From DATHRK01 sp035513295 (lineage in GTDB: Bacteria > Gemmatimonadota > Gemmatimonadetes > Longimicrobiales > RSA9), in NCBI GenBank assembly GCA_035513295.1, contig DATKCH010000011.1, positions 1 through 64,000 of the forward strand: a stretch of DNA of 64,000 nucleotides, read 5' to 3'. The translations under genes were made by a program, and so were the position numbers. Below the pieces are notes generated by a model. That model saw only the letters and a list, made by a program, of their open reading frames with translations, ran no database searches and was not told where the DNA came from. Shown piece after piece: positions 1-9,005 of this stretch; the stretch's first letter is position 1; each line of letters opens with the position of its first letter.

Positions 1-1298
1 ACGCTGATCCACTCGTCGGGGGCGTGGGCATTCTCGCCGGGGAGCCCGAACCCCATCAGCAGCGCGCGCGCGCCCAGAACGCGCTCGAACTCGTCCACGA
101 TGGGGATCGACCCGCCCTCGCCCGCGAACACCGGCGCGCGGCCGAAGGCGCTTTCCAGCGCCCGGCTGGCCGCGTCCACGAGCGGCCCTTCGAGCGTCGC
201 GAGCCATGGGCGGCCGCCGTGCAGGAACGAGATCTCCACGGTCACGCCGGGGGGTGTCACGCGCTCGACGTGGGCGGCGAACAGGTCCCGAATCCGCTCC
301 GGGTCCTGCCCGGGGACGAGGCGGCAGGAGACCTTCGCCATGGCCTTTGACGGCAGGACGGTCTTCGACCCTTCGCCGGTGTAGCCGGACAGCAGGCCGT
401 TCACGTCGAGCGTGGGCCGGATCCAGATCCGCTCCAGCGTGGTCCGGCCGGCCTCGCCGCCCAGCGTGGGCGCGCCGACCTCCGCGCGGAACTCCTCGTC
501 GTCGAACGGCAGCGACGCGATCTGCTTCCGGTACGCCTCGGGCGTGTCGACGTCGTCGTAGAACCCCGCGATCGCGACGCGTCCCTGATCGTCGTGCATC
601 GAGGCGATGATGCGGGCGAGGGCGTTCGCGGGGTTCACCACCGCGCCGCCGTAGGAGCCGGAGTGCAGGTCCCCGGCCGGCCCCCGAACGTCGACCTGGA
701 AGTAGGCGATCCCGCGCAGGGACGCGCCGATCGACGGCATCCCCGGCCGGTACATGGTCGAGTCCGAGATGACGATCCAGTCGGCGTCGAGGCGGTCCGC
801 GTGCTCGTCGACGAACGGCATCAGGTTGGCGCTGCCGACCTCCTCCTCGCCCTCGGCGAGCACGATTACGTTCACGGGCAGCGATCCCCCACCGCGCAGA
901 TGGGCTTCGATCGCCTTCACGTGCAGGTAGAGCTGTCCCTTGTCGTCCACGGAACCGCGCGCGTAGATCCGGCCGTCCCGCTCCTCGGGCTCGAAGGGCG
1001 GGCTCGTCCACAGCTCGAGCGGCTCGGGCGGCTGCACGTCGTAGTGACCGTAGACCAGCAGGGTCGGCGCGTCCCCGGCGCCGTGGTGGCTGCCGACCAC
1101 GATCGGGTGCCCCGGCGTCTCGTGCAGCGTCACGGTCAGGCCCGCGTCGCGCATCCGGTCGGCCAGCCATTCCGCCGCCCGGCGGGTGTCATCGTCGTGC
1201 TCGCGGCGCGCGCTCACGCTGGGGATGCGCAGGAACGCGTCCAGCTCGTCGCGGAAGCGCGCCATGTGCTGATCGATATAGTCGTGGACCGCGTTCAT
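1..1298 (-). CDS. M20 family dipeptidase (partial, C-terminus off window)
   Basis: Cytosolic zinc-dependent exopeptidase of the M20/ArgE/DapE/CPG2 superfamily, expected to cleave dipeptides or N-acyl amino acids. The translation from the ATG at 1298 gives about 432 residues before the left edge. Visible family motifs are YGHYDVQP at residues 83-90 (metal ligand H85, catalytic D87), GSVDDKG near residue 119 (bridging Asp) and the acidic EGEEEVGS block at 149-156 that carries the catalytic Glu. The dimerisation insert follows, with the usual HSGSYGG motif. The family is normally about 450-460 residues, so only a short C-terminal piece is missing. It diverges from trkA across about 140 bp. Substrate is not predictable from the sequence. 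Confidence 0.9.
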   Translation of the reverse strand, partial: MNAVHDYIDQHMARFRDELDAFLRIPSVSARREHDDDTRRAAEWLADRMRDAGLTVTLHETPGHPIVVGSHHGAGDAPTLLVYGHYDVQPPEPLELWTSPPFEPEERDGRIYARGSVDDKGQLYLHVKAIEAHLRGGGSLPVNVIVLAEGEEEVGSANLMPFVDEHADRLDADWIVISDSTMYRPGMPSIGASLRGIAYFQVDVRGPAGDLHSGSYGGAVVNPANALARIIASMHDDQGRVAIAGFYDDVDTPEAYRKQIASLPFDDEEFRAEVGAPTLGGEAGRTTLERIWIRPTLDVNGLLSGYTGEGSKTVLPSKAMAKVSCRLVPGQDPERIRDLFAAHVERVTPPGVTVEISFLHGGRPWLATLEGPLVDAASRALESAFGRAPVFAGEGGSIPIVDEFERVLGARALLMGFGLPGENAHAPDEWIS

Positions 1299-1439
1299 TC
1301 CAGTCGTTCCCGGAGCTCCGATCACGCGGGCGCGTAGAGGGTCGGCCCGGCGGGCCATGGATGTAGATCGCGGGAGATGGGGAAGCAAGCGGCACCGCGC
1401 CCGGCGGCGCCCGCTTGCAGGCGGGTGCATCCAACGCGA

Positions 1440-2792
1440 ATGTCCCGCATGCGGGTACTCATCATCGGCGCGGGCGAGGTCGGCTTCCATCTCGCCCACC
1501 GCCTCTCCGAGGAAGAGCACGACGTCGTGCTCATCGAATCCGACCCCGAGCGCGCCGAGTACGTCGGCGAGCAGCTCGACGTCCTCACCGTCGTCGGAAA
1601 CGGCGCCTCGCTGCCCGTCCTGGAAAAGGCGGGGATCAAGCGGGCCGAGCTGCTCCTCGCGGTGACGAGCCGCGACGAGGTGAACGTGATGAGCTGCTTC
1701 GCGGCGTCGCACTTCGACGTACCCGTCAAGGTGGCGCGCGTCAGCAACCCCGACTACTACCACACCCGCAGCGCGCTCTCGCGCGAAACGCTCGGGATCG
1801 ACCTGCTCATCAACCCCGAACGCGAGTGCGCTTGGGAGACCTTCCAGCTCCTGAACAGCCAGGCCGCCACGGACCTGGCCCGCTTCGCGGACGACCGCCT
1901 GCAGCTCATCGGCCTGCGGGTTCGCGAAGGCGCGGCGGTCGCGGGGAAGACGCTAGTGGAGCTGGACGCCGACCTGCACGACCGACACTACGTCACCGCC
2001 GCCATCGTGCGGGATGGCGTGACGACCATCCCGAGAGGGGATTCCCGCATCGAGGCCGGCGACCAGGTATTCGTGATCGCGCCCACCCCGGAAATAGCCA
2101 CGCTACAGGGGCTCGCGGGTTACGACGACTACAAGCTGAGGCGCGTGATGATCGCCGGTGGCAGCGACGAGGGCGTCTATCTCGCGCGCCATCTGGAAGC
2201 GCACGGCGTCGAGAGCACGCTCATCGAGCTGGACCGGCGACGGTGCGTCGAGCTGGCCGAGATGCTGCCGGGCACGCTGGTCCTGAACGGCGACGCGACG
2301 GACATGGACCTGCTCGAAATGGAGGGGATCGAGGGGATCGATGGATTCGTCGCGTTCACGGGTCACGACGAGGTCAACATGCTCGCGAGCCTGCTGGCGA
2401 AGACCCACGGCGCGAAGAAGGTGATCAGCCTGATCAACCGGTTCGGCTACATCCGCCTGGTCAGCCGGGTCGGCATCGACGCCGCCGTCTCGCCCCGGCT
2501 GTCGACGGTCAACGCGATCCTGCGCTACGTCCGCCGGGGGAACGTCCGCAGCGTGGTCACGATGAAGGGGATCGAGGCCGAGGCGATCGAGTTCGAGGTG
2601 GGCCCCAGGGCCCGCGCGACGCGCGCGCCGCTGGCGGCGCTCGACTTCCCAGCGGGCGCCGTCGCCGGCGCGATCCTGCGGGACGACAGCATCATCATGC
2701 CACGCGGTCGGGACGTTTTCCTCGAAGGCGACCGCGTCGTGGTGTTCGCGCTCCCCGAAGCCATCGCGGCCGTGGAGAAGCTCTTCGCGTGA
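1440..2792 (+). CDS. trkA: Trk potassium uptake regulatory subunit TrkA
   Basis: Peripheral NAD(H)-binding gating ring of the Trk K+ uptake system; it binds the cytosolic face of TrkH. The 450-residue protein has the classic duplicated build: Rossmann RCK_N with GAGEVG at residues 10-15, an RCK_C domain, then a second RCK_N beginning around residue 236 (MIAGGSDEGVYLA) and a second RCK_C to the end. Length matches full-length two-domain TrkA. I chose the ATG at 1440 because an upstream in-frame ATG at 1377 adds only Arg/Ala/Pro-rich non-domain sequence; the ATG at 1449 is also possible. Its TGA overlaps the GTG of trkH, so the two are translationally coupled. Confidence 0.95.
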   Translation: MSRMRVLIIGAGEVGFHLAHRLSEEEHDVVLIESDPERAEYVGEQLDVLTVVGNGASLPVLEKAGIKRAELLLAVTSRDEVNVMSCFAASHFDVPVKVARVSNPDYYHTRSALSRETLGIDLLINPERECAWETFQLLNSQAATDLARFADDRLQLIGLRVREGAAVAGKTLVELDADLHDRHYVTAAIVRDGVTTIPRGDSRIEAGDQVFVIAPTPEIATLQGLAGYDDYKLRRVMIAGGSDEGVYLARHLEAHGVESTLIELDRRRCVELAEMLPGTLVLNGDATDMDLLEMEGIEGIDGFVAFTGHDEVNMLASLLAKTHGAKKVISLINRFGYIRLVSRVGIDAAVSPRLSTVNAILRYVRRGNVRSVVTMKGIEAEAIEFEVGPRARATRAPLAALDFPAGAVAGAILRDDSIIMPRGRDVFLEGDRVVVFALPEAIAAVEKLFA

Positions 2793-4492
2793 TCCTCCAG
2801 CACCTCGTCCATGTGGCGAGCCTCATCCTCGTCGCGCTCGGCGGGGGGCTGGGCGTGGCGACGGTCATCTCGGCGGGGTACGGCGACGGAGACTTCCAGG
2901 CGTTCCTGGCGAGCACCGTGATCGCGCTGTCCGCCGGACTGGTGGGCCGCCGCTACACGCGCCTGGAGCGCGACCTGTCGGTGCGCGAGGGGTACGCGGT
3001 CGTCTCCCTCACGTGGCTCGCCATCGGCGTGTTCGGCGCCCTCCCGTATCTGTTCACGGGCGTGGTCGACTCACCCGTACAGGCGCTGTTCGAGTCCGTC
3101 TCCGGCTTCACGACGACTGGCGCGACGGTCTTTTCCGACATCGAGTCGCTCCCGCACGGAATCCTCTTCTGGAGAAACTTCACGCAGTGGATCGGCGGGA
3201 TGGGCATCATCGTGCTGGGGATCGCGGTGCTGCCGTTCCTGGGGGTCGGTGGCATGCAGCTCTTCCGCGCCGAGGTGCCAGGGCCGACCCCCGAACGGCT
3301 CCAGCCCCGCATCGCCCAGACGGCGAAACTCCTCTGGTACGTCTACGCCGGGCTCACCGCCGCCGAGGCCGCGCTGTTCATCCTGGGTGGCATGGGTCCC
3401 TTCGACGCGTTCACGCACGCGTTCACGACCATGTCCACCGGCGGCTTCTCCACGCGCAACGCGTCGATGGCGGCGTTCGACTCGCCGTTCATCCAGTACG
3501 TGACGATCGCGTTCATGTACATCGCCGGGATCAGTTTCGCGCTCCACTATCGCGCCATGACGGGTCGGCCGCGCTATTTCCAGGACGCCGAGTGGCGGTT
3601 CTTCACGCTGGTCACGCTGGGCGCGACGCTGACGATCGCGACCGTCGTCCTGTTGGGTTCGGACGCGTACGCCCAGCTCGGACCTGAGCGCGGCCTCCGG
3701 GACTCGCTGTTCCAGACGGTCTCCGTGGCCACGACCACGGGGTACGTCTCTCACGACTTCGAGCTCTGGCCGGTCGGCGCGCAGTTCCTGCTGCTCATGC
3801 TGATGTTCATGGGCGGGATGTCCGGATCGACCGGAGGCGGCATGAAGGCCGTGCGCCTCTACGTTCTCCACCGGCACGGGCTCACGGCGCTCAGGAAGAG
3901 CCTGCACCCGCGCGCCGTGATCCTAACCCGGGTTGGCCGGCTCGCGCTGGAGGACGAGGTCCTCAACGGCATCCTGGCCTTCATCCTCCTGTACATCACG
4001 TTGTTCGTCGCCGGAGCGCTGTCGCTGACGCTGTTGGGGAACGACATCGTGACCTCGATCGGCGCGAGCGCTTCGGCGATCGGCAACATCGGACCGGGGC
4101 TCGGTGAGGTCGGGGCGACCGACAACTACGGGTGGATGGACCCGGCGTCGCACCTGATCCTCGTCTTCCTCATGCTCGCGGGCCGCCTGGAGATCCTTAC
4201 GGTGCTCCTTCTCTTCCACCCCGACCTCTGGCGCCGGGCACGTTTCGGCGAGACGCCGGGCCGGCTCGCCGCGCAGGCGCGGGCGGAGGCCGCGCTCGCC
4301 GCCGACGCGGAGGCAGAGGACGCGCTCGCCGCCGACGCGGAGGCGGAGGACGCGCTTGGCGCGGATGCGGCCGTCCGGATGGACTCAGGCCTACTGTCCG
4401 GCGGCTCGGACGCGGTCGATGCCGACGGGAGGCGCCAGCCGCCGGAAGTGACGGTGGCCGACGACGCCGGCCCGACCAGCCCGGAAGGGTGA
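2789..4492 (+). CDS. trkH: Trk potassium uptake channel subunit TrkH
   Basis: Inner-membrane K+ translocating subunit, partner of the TrkA encoded immediately upstream. It starts at a GTG inside a GTGA overlap with the trkA stop. All four pore-loop signatures are visible: SGFTTTGATVF (about residue 105), TTMSTGGFSTRNAS (about 213), ATTTGYVSHDF (about 314) and SASAIGNIGPGLG (about 428), embedded in many hydrophobic helices. The family core ends near residue 490. The last 75 residues are an unusual Ala/Asp/Glu-rich hydrophilic tail encoded partly by a 30-bp tandem repeat. The tail is probably cytosolic and has no recognisable domain. Confidence 0.95.
   Translation: MILQHLVHVASLILVALGGGLGVATVISAGYGDGDFQAFLASTVIALSAGLVGRRYTRLERDLSVREGYAVVSLTWLAIGVFGALPYLFTGVVDSPVQALFESVSGFTTTGATVFSDIESLPHGILFWRNFTQWIGGMGIIVLGIAVLPFLGVGGMQLFRAEVPGPTPERLQPRIAQTAKLLWYVYAGLTAAEAALFILGGMGPFDAFTHAFTTMSTGGFSTRNASMAAFDSPFIQYVTIAFMYIAGISFALHYRAMTGRPRYFQDAEWRFFTLVTLGATLTIATVVLLGSDAYAQLGPERGLRDSLFQTVSVATTTGYVSHDFELWPVGAQFLLLMLMFMGGMSGSTGGGMKAVRLYVLHRHGLTALRKSLHPRAVILTRVGRLALEDEVLNGILAFILLYITLFVAGALSLTLLGNDIVTSIGASASAIGNIGPGLGEVGATDNYGWMDPASHLILVFLMLAGRLEILTVLLLFHPDLWRRARFGETPGRLAAQARAEAALAADAEAEDALAADAEAEDALGADAAVRMDSGLLSGGSDAVDADGRRQPPEVTVADDAGPTSPEG
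4291..4372 (+). repeat. 30-bp tandem repeat in the trkH 3' end
   Basis: Two adjacent 30-bp copies (4291-4320 and 4321-4350) differ at one base and are followed by a diverged third copy to about 4372. The unit keeps frame and encodes an Ala/Asp/Glu decapeptide in the cytosolic tail of TrkH. It looks like slippage-type expansion within coding DNA. Confidence 0.85.
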
Positions 4493-4516
4493 GGTAAAAG
4501 GGGGTCGCGAGCCCGC

Positions 4517-4873
4517 CTACCCCGGCACGGCCCTCCACAAGGCGAGCAGCAACTGCCAATCGGCCACCGCCATCCCGATGAGGGCGATGCCCATGGAGCG
4601 CGGCCAGCCGGTCTCGAAGAAGATCTCCACGAGCACGACCATCACCAGCAGAGACACCGCGATGGGGATCCACGGGCTCACGCCGTAGGGACCCTCGAGC
4701 ACGAACACCAGGATCCAGGTGATGACTCCGTGTAGAGCCGCCACGCCGATGGTGCTGAGAACGACCCGCTCGCGCACTCCCAGCAGAAGCGCCCCGAGCA
4801 GCACTCCCGCGGCGGACCAGCCGACCTCCAGGAGCAGCTCGACGGCGATATCGGGAATTCTGATCACTGGCAT
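4517..4873 (-). CDS. Small hypothetical membrane protein
   Basis: A 118-residue protein with an ATG start at 4873 and four likely membrane-spanning stretches (about residues 16-32, 36-58, 66-86 and 90-112) joined by very short loops. I recognise no family. It lies convergent to trkH with only 24 bp between the stops, and 87 bp downstream of another minus-strand membrane protein gene, with which it may share a transcript. No function is proposed. Confidence 0.65.
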   Translation of the reverse strand: MPVIRIPDIAVELLLEVGWSAAGVLLGALLLGVRERVVLSTIGVAALHGVITWILVFVLEGPYGVSPWIPIAVSLLVMVVLVEIFFETGWPRSMGIALIGMAVADWQLLLALWRAVPG

Positions 4874-4960
4874 CGAGATCCCTCGGCTTCGGGCGGTCGG
4901 GCGGTGCGGTCCCCAGTCCCGCCCGGGGCTCCGCCTCGCGGATCCGGCGCTCCCGGCGAC

Positions 4961-5710
4961 TCAGTCGGCGTAGGCGCCGGAGGCGATGAGGGCGAGGCGG
5001 TCGGCGACGGCCTCCAGGCGCCGCGCGCGCTTGCCGGCCACCACTTTCGAGATCGTCATCCCACCGCCGAAGACGAGAGCGCCGATCAGCGCGAAGGCGA
5101 CGGGCAAGCCGACCGGCGGCCCCGAGGCCGAGGTGCCGAGCAGCATCAGGAGCCCGACGAGCGCCGCGTTGCCCAGCATGATTCCCCCGAGGATCTTCGG
5201 CACCAGGAACAGCTGCTCGGTTCCCTCGGTGATCTCCAACCGCTCGCGATCCCCGTCGGGCACGGCGCGCACGGTCAGCGGCGTGCTCCCCTTCGTGTCC
5301 GCGTCGCTGGCCCACTCGCGCACGCGTCCGACCTGGCCGCCGATGCCAGCGACCTTGTACTCCCGCCGCAGGGCTTCGACGAGCCGCTCCCACGTCCCGT
5401 CATCGATCCTGCGAACGGTGCGAGACTCGTGCAGCAGCGGCTTGCCGCTGGGCGCGGTGGGCCTGGCGGGAACGCCGGACCCGGAAAGGCGCGCGAGCGC
5501 GCCCCGCGCGATGCCCTCGGCCGCTGCGGCAATGTGGTCGGGATCGATGCCGGCGGTGCGGCCGATCTCCTGGAGCTCGTCCAGGGAAAGTCCGCCGGGG
5601 GGGTCTCCGTTCCCCTGGCGTGACGCGCTGTTCGCCTGCTCCTGGCGGTCCGCGGCGCGCTCGAAGATCGCCCGGACCTCCTCGTCGTTGAAGCGACGCG
5701 GCTCGGTCAT
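4961..5710 (-). CDS. Hypothetical protein with N-terminal helical domain and two C-terminal TM helices
   Basis: A 249-residue protein. The N-terminal 80 residues are polar and helical (RRFNDEEVRAIFERAADRQE, then LSLDELQEIGRTAGID), a layout reminiscent of short SHOCT-like or DUF1707-type modules but not identifiable as either. Residues 95-165 form a mixed region that looks like a folded soluble domain. Two hydrophobic segments follow at about 172-193 and 199-220, then a short basic tail. The protein is probably anchored in the inner membrane with both ends cytosolic. It lies just downstream of dinB-like and acetamidase-like genes on the same strand (16 bp spacing), so it is likely in one operon with them. 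Function unknown. Confidence 0.7.
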   Translation of the reverse strand: MTEPRRFNDEEVRAIFERAADRQEQANSASRQGNGDPPGGLSLDELQEIGRTAGIDPDHIAAAAEGIARGALARLSGSGVPARPTAPSGKPLLHESRTVRRIDDGTWERLVEALRREYKVAGIGGQVGRVREWASDADTKGSTPLTVRAVPDGDRERLEITEGTEQLFLVPKILGGIMLGNAALVGLLMLLGTSASGPPVGLPVAFALIGALVFGGGMTISKVVAGKRARRLEAVADRLALIASGAYAD

Positions 5711-5726
5711 CGCTCCCCGAGCGCCA

Positions 5727-6275
5727 TCAGCCCGGCGCGCCGAGAATGCGGGTGATCTGGCGCCGGTGCACCAGGTCGTGGCCCGCTTCCAGGCGGATCA
5801 TGTGGGGCAGCGGCTCCTCGCCGCGCTCGGCGTGGACGGCGACGTGCGTCATGTCTTCCTCCGACGCCCGTTCCAGCACCCAGATATTCGCTTCCCGGGC
5901 GGCCTCGAACACGCGCAGCGCGTCGCGCACCTCGCGTTCGCCGTAGCGGCAGGAGTCGGCGAACGCGTCCTGGTCGAATCCGGTCAGCGGCGCGCCGTCG
6001 TGCGCCAGGACCATGCGGATGCGGTAGGCCCACACCAACTCCGCGTCCGCGAGGTGGCAGACGACGTCGGAGACGGACCACTTACCCGGCGCTTCCGGCC
6101 TGCGCAGCGCGGCCTCCGGATTGGCATCGATCGTGTCGCGCAGCCAGCCCGGAGTCTCGCGCAGGACCCGCATGGGATCCCCGTCTCCCAGCAGCGCGAG
6201 TGTCGCGGCTATGTACGCGTCGGCGGCCTCCCTGGCGCTGGACGCGGGGTTGGTGAATACGGACACGTGCGTCAC
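5727..6275 (-). CDS. DinB family putative metal-dependent protein
   Basis: A 182-residue four-helix-bundle protein of the DinB/YfiT-like superfamily. The three histidines that bind a divalent metal in the family are present: H74 in VCHLADAE, and H166 and H170 in AGHDLVHRRQ. Members include thiol S-transferases (bacillithiol, mycothiol) as well as many proteins without an assigned reaction, so the substrate is open. The start is a GTG at 6275 that overlaps the stop of the upstream acetamidase-like gene (GTGA junction), which fixes the start and suggests coupled translation. Confidence 0.85.
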   Translation of the reverse strand: MTHVSVFTNPASSAREAADAYIAATLALLGDGDPMRVLRETPGWLRDTIDANPEAALRRPEAPGKWSVSDVVCHLADAELVWAYRIRMVLAHDGAPLTGFDQDAFADSCRYGEREVRDALRVFEAAREANIWVLERASEEDMTHVAVHAERGEEPLPHMIRLEAGHDLVHRRQITRILGAPG

Positions 6276-7351
6276 CCGCCGAAAATTGCCTTGGGCATGC
6301 GGACCTTCACCAGAACGTGCGGCACGTCGACCACCTCGGCGACCGCCATCTCGCCGGCCAGCGACGTCAGCACGTAACCCTCCGCGCGCGACATTCCGCG
6401 GTCCGACTCCAGATAGTCGATCATGTAGCGCGTCGCCTTCCGCGCCGCCTCGTCGAGGGTCTCGCCGAAGGCCGTCACGGTATAGGCGTCCTCGGTCTCG
6501 TATTGCGGCTCCTGGATCGACCGGCCCCCCTTGATGACCTCGACCTGGTAGACGATCCGCATCGGCGACTCGAGAGCCGTCCCCGACACTTCCCCGTCGC
6601 CCTGCGCGGCGTGCGCGTCGCCGATCGAGAAGAGCGCCCCGTCGACGAAGACGGGGAAGTAAACGGTCGTACCCGCCACGATGTCCTTGTCATCCATGTT
6701 GCCGCCGTTGGCGCGCGGCGGGATCGTGGAAAGCATCTCCTCGGTGGCCGGAGCGACGCCCATCACCCCCGGGAACGGGCGCAGTGGGATGCGCACGCCC
6801 CCGCCGAAATCCACGTGCGTCGCCCCCTTCGCGATCTCGAAGGTCCGCAGCCACGGTTCGGGAAACTCGTCCGCCAGGAAGCCAAACCCTGGAGCGATTC
6901 CGGTCCAGCCCCACCCCAGGACTTCGACCTCGTGCAACGTGACGGCGAGGATGTCGCCGGGCTCGGCGCCCTCCACGAACACGGGTCCGGTCAGCGGATG
7001 GATCGGCCCGAAATCGATCGTGGTCATCACCTCGGCCGTAGACTCGAGGGTGATCTGGCCGGCGGATGCCTCCTGCGTGAACGCCTCCACGACGGCGCCG
7101 GAGGCGACCCGGGCCACGGGCGGGATGGCCGAACTGAAGCGGGCGTGCGGGTTGTCGGCAGGCAGGGTGACATCCGGCGCCAGCGGCGACTCGGCCGCGT
7201 CGCTCGGCTGGGCCTGGACGGCGCCATCGGCGGGGCGCCGGTCCGCGTCCTGCTGCGCGCACGCGCCAACCGTCAGCGCGCACGCGGACAGGAACGCGAC
7301 GCGCCGTGGCCACCCGCCGGTGCGGATCCGGGGCATCGGGGAGCTGGTCAT
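6272..7351 (-). CDS. Secreted acetamidase/formamidase-family lipoprotein
   Basis: Member of the FmdA/AmdA acetamidase/formamidase family, which hydrolyses short amides. From the ATG at 7351 the protein is 359 residues and begins with a basic n-region and a lipobox (LTVGAC), so it is probably an exported lipoprotein, unlike the cytosolic enzymes of the family. Family features include the beta-rich opening HARFSSAIPPVARVASG, the stretch TIDFGPIHPLTGPVFVEGA, and the DIVAGTTVYFPVFVDGALFSIGD segment with the downstream DAHAAQGDGE motif. An upstream in-frame ATG at 7393 would bury the signal peptide behind 14 polar residues. It heads a minus-strand operon with the DinB gene and diverges from the deiodinase-like gene across about 200 bp. 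Confidence 0.88.
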   Translation of the reverse strand: MTSSPMPRIRTGGWPRRVAFLSACALTVGACAQQDADRRPADGAVQAQPSDAAESPLAPDVTLPADNPHARFSSAIPPVARVASGAVVEAFTQEASAGQITLESTAEVMTTIDFGPIHPLTGPVFVEGAEPGDILAVTLHEVEVLGWGWTGIAPGFGFLADEFPEPWLRTFEIAKGATHVDFGGGVRIPLRPFPGVMGVAPATEEMLSTIPPRANGGNMDDKDIVAGTTVYFPVFVDGALFSIGDAHAAQGDGEVSGTALESPMRIVYQVEVIKGGRSIQEPQYETEDAYTVTAFGETLDEAARKATRYMIDYLESDRGMSRAEGYVLTSLAGEMAVAEVVDVPHVLVKVRMPKAIFGG

Positions 7352-7554
7352 GTCAACGTCTCCTTCCGGCTTCGCGAGCGTGTCGAGGTCCATGAGACTT
7401 TGAAAGAGGTCGGGCGCGAAACTCGGGCGGCGTGAAAGCTAAGCTCTGAAGAAACAGTGGGCGATGGAGGCCGGCTGGAGCGCGGGCGGTCCGATTCTTG
7501 AGTCCAGCCCTCGGTAGCAGGAAACCCTCATATCACCACCACGGAAGGTGCCCC

Positions 7555-8373
7555 ATGCAGTACCGTTACGACCATTTCAGCAAGGACCGGATCAAGGGCG
7601 ACGCCGGGTTCGACGGCGGCCCCGAGGCCGGCGAGAAGTTCCCCGAAACGGACCTGGAGACGATCGGCGGCGAGCGCATCCGGCTCGAGGACCTGGCAGG
7701 CCGTCCCACGCTCATCACGCTGGGATCCTACACGTGCCCGATGACGGCGGCCGCCGGCCCGATCCTCAAGCGGCTCCACGAGGAGTTCGGCGGGGCGGTC
7801 GCCTTCGTTACGGTCTATGTGCGCGAGGCGTATCCAGGCGAGCACTATCCGCAACCGGCCGGGTTCGAGCGCAAACTGGAGCACGCACGCGCGTACGCCG
7901 CGCGAGACGACATCCCCTGGACGGTGGCGGTGGATGACCTCGACGGGACGCTGCACAGGGCGCTCGGCGCCAGGCCCAACTCCGCATACGTCGTCGACGG
8001 CGAGGGGCGGGTGATGTTCCGCGCCCCCTGGTCCAACGACGAAAGGACTCTCCGGGGGGCCCTGGAGGCCGCGGCCGGGGGCGAGTGGCCGGAGTCCGGG
8101 AGCCGCAACCGGCTGGTACCCCTGCTGTCGGGGCTGGGCGAAATGTACCACACGCTGGAGCTGGCGGGGGATCAGGCGAAGGCCGACGTCCGCCGCGAGG
8201 CGCTTCCGACCTACGCGGCGGCCAGGCTCGCCCGCCTGTTCCGGGGCTTGCCGCCCGTGGCGCGGGGAGCGAGCGGCGCGGCGTCGCTGCTCGTCGGCGC
8301 GGCGTCGCTGCTCGTCGGCGCGCTGGGCCTCGGCGCCGCGGGCGTGGCGCTGGCTCGTCGGGCGACGCGCTAG
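7555..8373 (+). CDS. Deiodinase-like thioredoxin-fold protein with C-terminal membrane anchor
   Basis: A 272-residue protein of the redoxin/iodothyronine-deiodinase-like group. The thioredoxin-fold core has GSYTCP with C61 at the position where vertebrate deiodinases carry selenocysteine (GSxTUPP), followed by FVTVYVREAYPGE at about 84-96, matching the deiodinase YIxEAH region. Bacterial members are thiol redox proteins of uncertain substrate; thyroid-hormone chemistry should not be assumed. Residues 247-270 form one hydrophobic helix followed by Arg residues, suggesting a C-terminal anchor. The ATG at 7555 follows a good ribosome site (GGAAGG at 7543-7548). The last base overlaps a convergent stop codon at a CTAG. 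Confidence 0.8.
   Translation: MQYRYDHFSKDRIKGDAGFDGGPEAGEKFPETDLETIGGERIRLEDLAGRPTLITLGSYTCPMTAAAGPILKRLHEEFGGAVAFVTVYVREAYPGEHYPQPAGFERKLEHARAYAARDDIPWTVAVDDLDGTLHRALGARPNSAYVVDGEGRVMFRAPWSNDERTLRGALEAAAGGEWPESGSRNRLVPLLSGLGEMYHTLELAGDQAKADVRREALPTYAAARLARLFRGLPPVARGASGAASLLVGAASLLVGALGLGAAGVALARRATR
8281..8322 (+). repeat. Perfect 21-bp tandem duplication
   Basis: Two identical 21-bp copies (8281-8301 and 8302-8322) inside the 3' end of the deiodinase-like gene. Each encodes a seven-residue hydrophobic unit (ASLLVGA) and together they lengthen the C-terminal membrane helix. The identity at DNA level suggests a recent duplication. Confidence 0.9.
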
Positions 8374-9005
8374 AGCTGGCTGTCCTCCAGGCCCCGCACG
8401 CCCAGGGCGTCGGCGTCCGCCGGAACGTCCAGGTCGCGTAGCGCCTTCTCGGGCCACGCCAGAACGTCGGCCGCCGGGAGATGCGCGCGCACGACGCGCC
8501 GCCCTTCCAGGGCGTGCAGCTCGTGGAACAGGGAGCGATCGAAGACCATGGGGGGAGCGTGCACCTCGGCGTAGCGCGAGGCGACCAGGGGCGCGCTCCC
8601 GCTCCGGAAGGCATCGGCGAGCGCGGCCAGCATCCACGACTCCACCCGCGGCATGTCCGCGAGAATCACCATCGCGCCGGCGGCATCGTCCGGCAGCGCC
8701 TGGAGTCCCGCCCTCAACGAGCCGTCCCGGCCGTCTTCGGCGAAGCGCGGGTTGTATACGGACCGGCACGGCAGGCCCGAAATCGCCGCCTCCACCCGCT
8801 CCCGATCGTGGCCGACTACGACCAGCACGGGGTCGAGGCCCGCCTCGACCGCCCGCGCCACGGCCCGGTGCACCAGCGTCTCCCCGTCGATTTCGAACAG
8901 AAGCTTGTTGCTCCCGAGACGCCTGGACTGGCCCGCGGCGAGGACGACCCCGGCGACGGGCCCCGAACGGCGAGCCAGCGTTGCTCCTCCCGCCTTGCCT
9001 GTCAC
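8370..9005 (-). CDS. MocA-like nucleotidyltransferase (NTP transferase domain)
   Basis: A 211-residue MobA/MocA-type nucleotidyltransferase. The N-terminal nucleotide-binding motif LAAGQSRRLGSNK spans residues 22-34, and LADMPRVE carries the acidic metal-binding residue. MocA transfers CMP to molybdopterin to form the cytosine dinucleotide cofactor; relatives act on other small molecules. No molybdenum hydroxylase is encoded nearby, so the substrate is uncertain. The stop overlaps the convergent stop of the deiodinase-like gene: both TAG codons share one CTAG at 8370-8373. It diverges from the TGA-containing peroxiredoxin-like gene (about 120 bp between starts). Confidence 0.85.
   Translation of the reverse strand: MTGKAGGATLARRSGPVAGVVLAAGQSRRLGSNKLLFEIDGETLVHRAVARAVEAGLDPVLVVVGHDRERVEAAISGLPCRSVYNPRFAEDGRDGSLRAGLQALPDDAAGAMVILADMPRVESWMLAALADAFRSGSAPLVASRYAEVHAPPMVFDRSLFHELHALEGRRVVRAHLPAADVLAWPEKALRDLDVPADADALGVRGLEDSQL

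Noticed and set aside
4291..4372. Possible CRISPR or intergenic repeat array
   Set aside because: Repeats are adjacent, in frame and coding, with no spacers.
1415..4492. Apparent 1025-codon open frame spanning trkA and trkH
   Set aside because: Its first half is Arg/Pro/Ala-rich antiframe sequence over trkA. Only the part from 2789 has real TrkH motifs.
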